Below are positions 59,984-64,000 of a DNA stretch of 64,000 nt, piece by piece. The stretch is taken from NCBI RefSeq assembly GCF_002198115.1, contig NZ_NGNR01000002.1:355558-419557 (forward strand), given 5' to 3'. This DNA is from Robiginitalea sediminis (lineage in GTDB: Bacteria > Bacteroidota > Bacteroidia > Flavobacteriales > Flavobacteriaceae). Each line of letters starts with the position of its first letter. Position 1 is the stretch's first letter. The notes below the pieces were generated by a model. The model worked only from the letters and a program-made list of their open reading frames with translations, did not search any database and was not told the origin of the DNA. Made by a program: the position numbers and the translations under genes.

Positions 59984-62089
59984 TCAGCTGATATAATCCC
60001 ACCTGTTTTTGAACACCTCCATCCGCGCCATCTTGTCGCGGACCACACGGTTGTCCGGGTGGGATAGTTGCGGGTCGGCCTCCAGCAGGTGCGCGGCATG
60101 GTGCCGGGCGGCGCGCAGCAGCTCCCCGTCCTTGACCACGTCGGCAATCCTGAGGCTTAGGACCCCGCTTTGCTGGGTGCCCATCAGGTCTCCCGGCCCC
60201 CTGAGTTTGAGGTCGGTTTCCGCAATCTCAAAGCCGTCGTTGGTCCGGCACATGGTCTGGAGCCGCGTCCTGGCGTCTTCGGATAGCTTGTCGCTGCCCA
60301 TCAGGATGCAGTAGCTTTGGTCGGCCCCGCGGCCCACCCGCCCCCGGAGCTGGTGAAGCTGGGAAAGCCCGAAGCGCTCGGCACTTTCAATGACCATGAC
60401 GGAGGCATTGGGTACGTTAACCCCCACTTCAATCACGGTGGTGGCCACCATGATCTGGGTCTGCCCTTTTACAAACCGGCGCATTTCAAATTCCTTGTCC
60501 TCCGGTTTCATCTGGCCGTGAACGATGGAGACCTGGTACTGGGGTTGGGGAAATTCCCGGCTGATACTCTCAAAGCCGTCCATCAGGTCCTTGTAGTCAA
60601 GGGCTTCGGATTCCTGGATAAGGGGGTAAACCACATAGACCTGCCGCCCTTTGGCGATTTCGTCTTTCATAAATCGGAAGACCTTAAGGCGGTCTGCATC
60701 TTTCCGGAAAACGGTCTTGACCGGCTTCCGCCCCGGAGGCAACGTATCTATAACACTGATGTCCAGGTCTCCGTACAGGCTCATAGCCAGGGTCCTCGGA
60801 ATAGGGGTGGCGGTCATCACCAAAATGTGTGGCGGGCTCGTATTCTTTTTCCAGAGCCGGGCTCTTTGGGCTACGCCAAAGCGGTGTTGTTCGTCAATGA
60901 TGGCCAGGCCCAGGTTATGGAAGCGGACCCGATCTTCGAGCACTGCATGGGTCCCTATCAGAAAGGGCAGTTCCCCGCTCAAAAGCGCTTCCAGCATGGG
61001 TTTGCGGTCCTTCTCCTTAACCGAACCAGTGAGCAGCCCGGCAGACAGCCCCATAGGCTCCAGCAGTTCGCAAACCGCCTGGTGGTGCTGCTGTGCAAGG
61101 ATTTCGGTAGGGGCTACCAGGCAGGCCTGGTACCCGTTGTCCAGCGCCAGGAGCATGGCCAGGACGGCCACTATAGTCTTGCCGGAGCCCACGTCTCCCT
61201 GCAACAGCCGGTTCATCTGGGCCTGGCTTCCCAGGTCTGCCCGTATTTCCCGGATAACGCGTTTCTGGGCATCGGTGAGTTCAAAGGGGAGGTGTTCGCG
61301 GTAAAACCGGTTGAAGTGATCGCCGACCTGCTGAAAGGCGAACCCTTTGATCTTCAGTTTGCGCTGTTGTTTTTTAGCCAGCAGGGCCAGTTGGATATAG
61401 AACAATTCCTCGAACTTCAGCCGTGCCTGGGCCCGTGCCAGGTCCGCCTGGGAATCGGGGAAATGAATCTGGATAAGGGCTTTTTTCTTTCCGACCAGCC
61501 CCAGGGACTCCAGCAGGGTTCCCGGCAGGGTTTCCGTAAGGTCTGCTTCTACTTCCCCAAGCAATTGGGCCATCCATTGGGCAATCAGGCGGTTGGTCAC
61601 ACCCTGGCGGCTGAGTCTCTCAGTGGAAGGGTAAATGGGCTGCATCCGGATTCGGGGTTTCTGCTCAAATTTCCGCAGGAGTTCCATTTCCGGGTGTGCC
61701 ATGGAGTATGTGCCCGCATACCAATTTACCCGCCCGTAAACCACGTAGGGTTCCCCAAGGGCAATGCGCTCGCGGAACCACTGGTGGCTGCGAAACCACA
61801 CAAGTTCCATTTCGCCTGTAGGGTCCCGGAACGTAGCCACCAGCCGTTTGCCTTTTTTCTGTTCCACTGTTTTCAGGTGGACCACTTGCCCAACAATCTG
61901 CACTTCGGCACTGTTGCGTTCCAGCTGTGAAATCGTATAAAACCGGGTTTTGTCGATATATCGGTTGGGAAAGAGGTAAAGCAGGTCCTGGTATGTGGTA
62001 ACCCCCAGTTCCTGGGAGAGCAGGCGGGCCCTGCCCGGGCCCACGCCTTTCAGGAAGGTAATCTCGGTATGCAGGCGCTGGGGATGCAT
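59984..62089 (-). CDS. recG: ATP-dependent DNA helicase RecG
   Basis: A 701-residue helicase. The N-terminal wedge domain binds forked DNA (about 1-250). Helicase motifs are Walker A LLQGDVGSGKTIVAVLAMLL, IIDEQHRFGVAQR (DEQH), TATPIPRTLAMSLYGDLD and QLRGRVGRGADQSYC. The C-terminal TRG-like part is complete. It reverses stalled forks and processes recombination intermediates. The gene is alone between the leu leader and the divergent aminopeptidase. Confidence 0.97.
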   Translation of the reverse strand: MHPQRLHTEITFLKGVGPGRARLLSQELGVTTYQDLLYLFPNRYIDKTRFYTISQLERNSAEVQIVGQVVHLKTVEQKKGKRLVATFRDPTGEMELVWFRSHQWFRERIALGEPYVVYGRVNWYAGTYSMAHPEMELLRKFEQKPRIRMQPIYPSTERLSRQGVTNRLIAQWMAQLLGEVEADLTETLPGTLLESLGLVGKKKALIQIHFPDSQADLARAQARLKFEELFYIQLALLAKKQQRKLKIKGFAFQQVGDHFNRFYREHLPFELTDAQKRVIREIRADLGSQAQMNRLLQGDVGSGKTIVAVLAMLLALDNGYQACLVAPTEILAQQHHQAVCELLEPMGLSAGLLTGSVKEKDRKPMLEALLSGELPFLIGTHAVLEDRVRFHNLGLAIIDEQHRFGVAQRARLWKKNTSPPHILVMTATPIPRTLAMSLYGDLDISVIDTLPPGRKPVKTVFRKDADRLKVFRFMKDEIAKGRQVYVVYPLIQESEALDYKDLMDGFESISREFPQPQYQVSIVHGQMKPEDKEFEMRRFVKGQTQIMVATTVIEVGVNVPNASVMVIESAERFGLSQLHQLRGRVGRGADQSYCILMGSDKLSEDARTRLQTMCRTNDGFEIAETDLKLRGPGDLMGTQQSGVLSLRIADVVKDGELLRAARHHAAHLLEADPQLSHPDNRVVRDKMARMEVFKNRWDYIS

Positions 62090-62168
62090 CGGTCTAAATT
62101 ACGCCTTACCCCATACCCATGCAACCGCCATTGCCTAAATTTGGATTGGATTTTGATGTGCAACTGGT

Positions 62169-64000
62169 ATGCGAAACCTCTTTAGAATATCCCTGAGCTT
62201 GTTTGGCCTGGCCCTTGCGGCAGCCCAGCCTCCTGCGCCAGATTTCCTCAGTGCCGGTATCCATATCCGCCCCTTTCCCGAGTCTGACTCCCTGGCAGGA
62301 CGGGTGCGCTTTATCTTCAGGACCCTGCCGGGGTCTGATAGTTTGCGGATCGATGCCCGGGACATGGCCCTGTCCCGCGTGGTCCTTCAGGGCAGGGAAG
62401 TGGCCTATGCATACAGTGGAAGGGTCTTGCGCCTTTCGGCCCCGGATGCTCCCGGGGAGTATGAGTTGGAAATTGAATACGGGACCCGACCTTCCCAAGC
62501 GGTCTATTTCCTCGGCTGGAAGGATTCCATCCCCTGGAACGAACAAGTGTGGACCCAGGGGCAGGGGAAGTATACCAGCCATTGGGTACCCAGTTTCGAC
62601 GATATGACCGAGAAGCTGGTTTTTTCCCTTACCATCGACTTTCCACAGGAATACCAGGTCATTGCAAACGGAAAATTGCTGGGAACCCGGGACAAAGGAG
62701 GAATCCGCACCTGGGAGTACCGTATGGAAAAACCCATGAGCAGCTACCTGCTGGCCTTTGCTGCTGGGCATTTCCAGTACTTTGAAGGCACTTCTTCCAG
62801 TGGGGTTCCGCTAAAACTCTTTTTCCCGCCCGGGCGGGACCTGGAGGCCGCGCGCGCCTATGCCCATACCCGGGAGGTCTTTGACTTCCTCGAAAAGGAA
62901 ATCGGGGTACCGTACCCCTGGCAGAACTACAAGCAGGTCCCCCTTCACGATTTCATCTATGCAGGCATGGAGAATACGGGCACCACGTTCTTTTCGGACC
63001 GGTTCCTGACCGATTCGCTGGGCCCTGCCTCCCGGGATTATCTAAACGTAAACGCCCATGAACTGGCCCACCAGTGGTTTGGCAACCTGGTTACGGAAAC
63101 CGACGGGGGGCAGCACTGGCTCCACGAGGGGTTTGCTACCTACTATGCCCACAGGGCTACCGCCCGGATCCGGGGAGGGGAGGAGTTTTACTGGACCTTA
63201 CTTGGAACGGCTTATTCCCTCCGGGAACTGGATAGCAGCGGGGATGGGAAATCTCTGCTGGACCCGGGAGCCGGAAGCCTCGTCTTTTATGAAAAGGGGG
63301 CCTGGGCCCTCTTCGCGTTGCAGCAGGCCATGGGGGAGGAGGCCTTCCGGGCGGGAATGAAACTATTCCTTCAAAAATATGCCTATGGAAATGCCACGGT
63401 AGACCAGCTTCTGGAGGCCATGGCATCGAATACCTCAAAATCGCTGGACGCTTTTCGGCAGACATGGCTGGAGGCCTCCGGCTTTCCCATGGCAGAGGCA
63501 GAAACCTTGCTGGAGGGCAGCAGTCCGTCGGTGGCCCGTTTCCTGGAATTCAGAAGGCGGGATTCCCTGGAGCGTAATGACCCTGGGGTTCTCAACGCCT
63601 ACTGGGAGCGGGACACCCTGGAGCCGTACCGCGCAGCCTTACTCGGGGCCTATAGCGGGAGATTGGAGGAAGCCTTATTTCAGATGGCTTCGGAAGATGG
63701 CCGACCCAGGGTGGCCAGGGCACTTCTGGACCGTATTACAGGGACGGAACCCTGGATGCAGCCTTACCTGGAAGCCTTTTTGGATGCCCCGGACTATAAT
63801 CTGCGGGAGACGGCCTTGTTCTGGGCCTGGCAGGGGTATCCGGAGTCCAGGCATGACCTCCTGCGAAAGGCGGCTTCAAATGGTACCCTGGGGGACCTGC
63901 AGGTCCGGCAACTGTGGTGGTTGCTCGCGCTTTACAGCGAATACGATACGGAGGCGGCCCGGGTCGGGTACCTGACTGCCCTGAGGGAAACCACCGCCCC
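62169..64000 (+). CDS. M1 family zinc aminopeptidase, truncated by window end
   Basis: An open frame starting ATG at 62169 continues past the last base (610 codons seen). A signal peptide (about 1-19, ending ALAAAQ) precedes the M1 N-terminal beta domain (about 25-190). FIYAGMENTGTTFF contains the G-x-M-E-N exopeptidase motif, and H297-E-L-A-H (NAHELAHQWFGNL) the zinc site, with the downstream Glu in LHEGFATYYAH. The C-terminal helical part lies partly outside the window. It would trim N-terminal residues of peptides in the periplasm. The gene is divergent from recG. Confidence 0.93.
   Translation, partial: MRNLFRISLSLFGLALAAAQPPAPDFLSAGIHIRPFPESDSLAGRVRFIFRTLPGSDSLRIDARDMALSRVVLQGREVAYAYSGRVLRLSAPDAPGEYELEIEYGTRPSQAVYFLGWKDSIPWNEQVWTQGQGKYTSHWVPSFDDMTEKLVFSLTIDFPQEYQVIANGKLLGTRDKGGIRTWEYRMEKPMSSYLLAFAAGHFQYFEGTSSSGVPLKLFFPPGRDLEAARAYAHTREVFDFLEKEIGVPYPWQNYKQVPLHDFIYAGMENTGTTFFSDRFLTDSLGPASRDYLNVNAHELAHQWFGNLVTETDGGQHWLHEGFATYYAHRATARIRGGEEFYWTLLGTAYSLRELDSSGDGKSLLDPGAGSLVFYEKGAWALFALQQAMGEEAFRAGMKLFLQKYAYGNATVDQLLEAMASNTSKSLDAFRQTWLEASGFPMAEAETLLEGSSPSVARFLEFRRRDSLERNDPGVLNAYWERDTLEPYRAALLGAYSGRLEEALFQMASEDGRPRVARALLDRITGTEPWMQPYLEAFLDAPDYNLRETALFWAWQGYPESRHDLLRKAASNGTLGDLQVRQLWWLLALYSEYDTEAARVGYLTALRETTA

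Noticed and set aside
60317-61930. A 537-codon antisense frame inside recG
   Set aside because: recG is complete with all helicase motifs; the antisense frame has none.
1-64000. tRNA, rRNA, CRISPR or mobile element
   Set aside because: No cloverleaf or rRNA segment, repeat-spacer array, transposase or integrase was recognised by eye. Insertion-sequence ends were not seen. A covariance-model search could still reveal a small RNA.

Overview
The window reads as chromosomal DNA of a high-GC marine Flavobacteriaceae bacterium (Bacteroidota), most like Robiginitalea. This is inferred from content, not from a database match. The clues are PorP/SprF and PorE-like genes of the type IX secretion (T9SS)/gliding family, a sigma/FecR/TonB-receptor cassette, TAnnTTTG promoter boxes, almost no Shine-Dalgarno sequences, many lipoprotein signals, and the block tpx-dgkA-ftsK-lolA-lptF-ribBA. 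Genes are packed tightly on both strands. No rRNA, tRNA, CRISPR array, insertion sequence or prophage was seen.

Layout. 1-5.7 kb: GT-C glycosyltransferase, DUF1080 lipoprotein, a seven-helix membrane protein fused to a LuxR DNA-binding domain, a divergent membrane protein and a small lipoprotein. 6-10.5 kb: a T9SS-like pair (TPR/PD40 protein and PorP with a SPOR-like tail), a terminator, a 720-base gap holding a short ORF and palindromes, and an orphan response regulator. 10.9-17.5 kb: ECF sigma factor, FecR anti-sigma and TonB receptor, divergent from two Asp-rich, Cys-paired lipoproteins that share modules. 17.6-30.4 kb: TauE-type permease, nitroreductase, KdnA-like aminotransferase, then on the other strand ribBA, lptF, lolA, ftsK, dgkA, tpx, nhaC and a PLP lyase beside an Lrp regulator. 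30.4-44 kb: lpdA, an acyltransferase-like membrane protein, FMN reductase, hydrolase, tilS, dsbD, penicillin acylase, yifB, a Tat-exported HisC-like aminotransferase and two small genes. 44-47.6 kb: an NRAMP-related transporter with pxpABC (5-oxoproline degradation). 47.8-59.7 kb: branched-chain amino acid synthesis (ilvD-ilvB-ilvN-ilvC plus a gapN-like gene) facing leuC-leuD-leuA. 60-64 kb: recG and the start of an M1 aminopeptidase that runs off the window.

How the parts fit. The ilv and leu clusters together cover most of valine, isoleucine and leucine synthesis; ilvA, ilvE and leuB are not here. The envelope block (lolA, lptF, KdnA-like enzyme) fits LPS core modification and lipoprotein/LPS transport. 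The most unusual material is the divergent signalling locus with nested-domain lipoproteins, the T9SS-like pair in which the peptidoglycan-binding role seems to have moved from PorE to PorP, a response regulator with Glu at the phospho-acceptor position, and a NRAMP-fold transporter without metal ligands in a 5-oxoprolinase operon.
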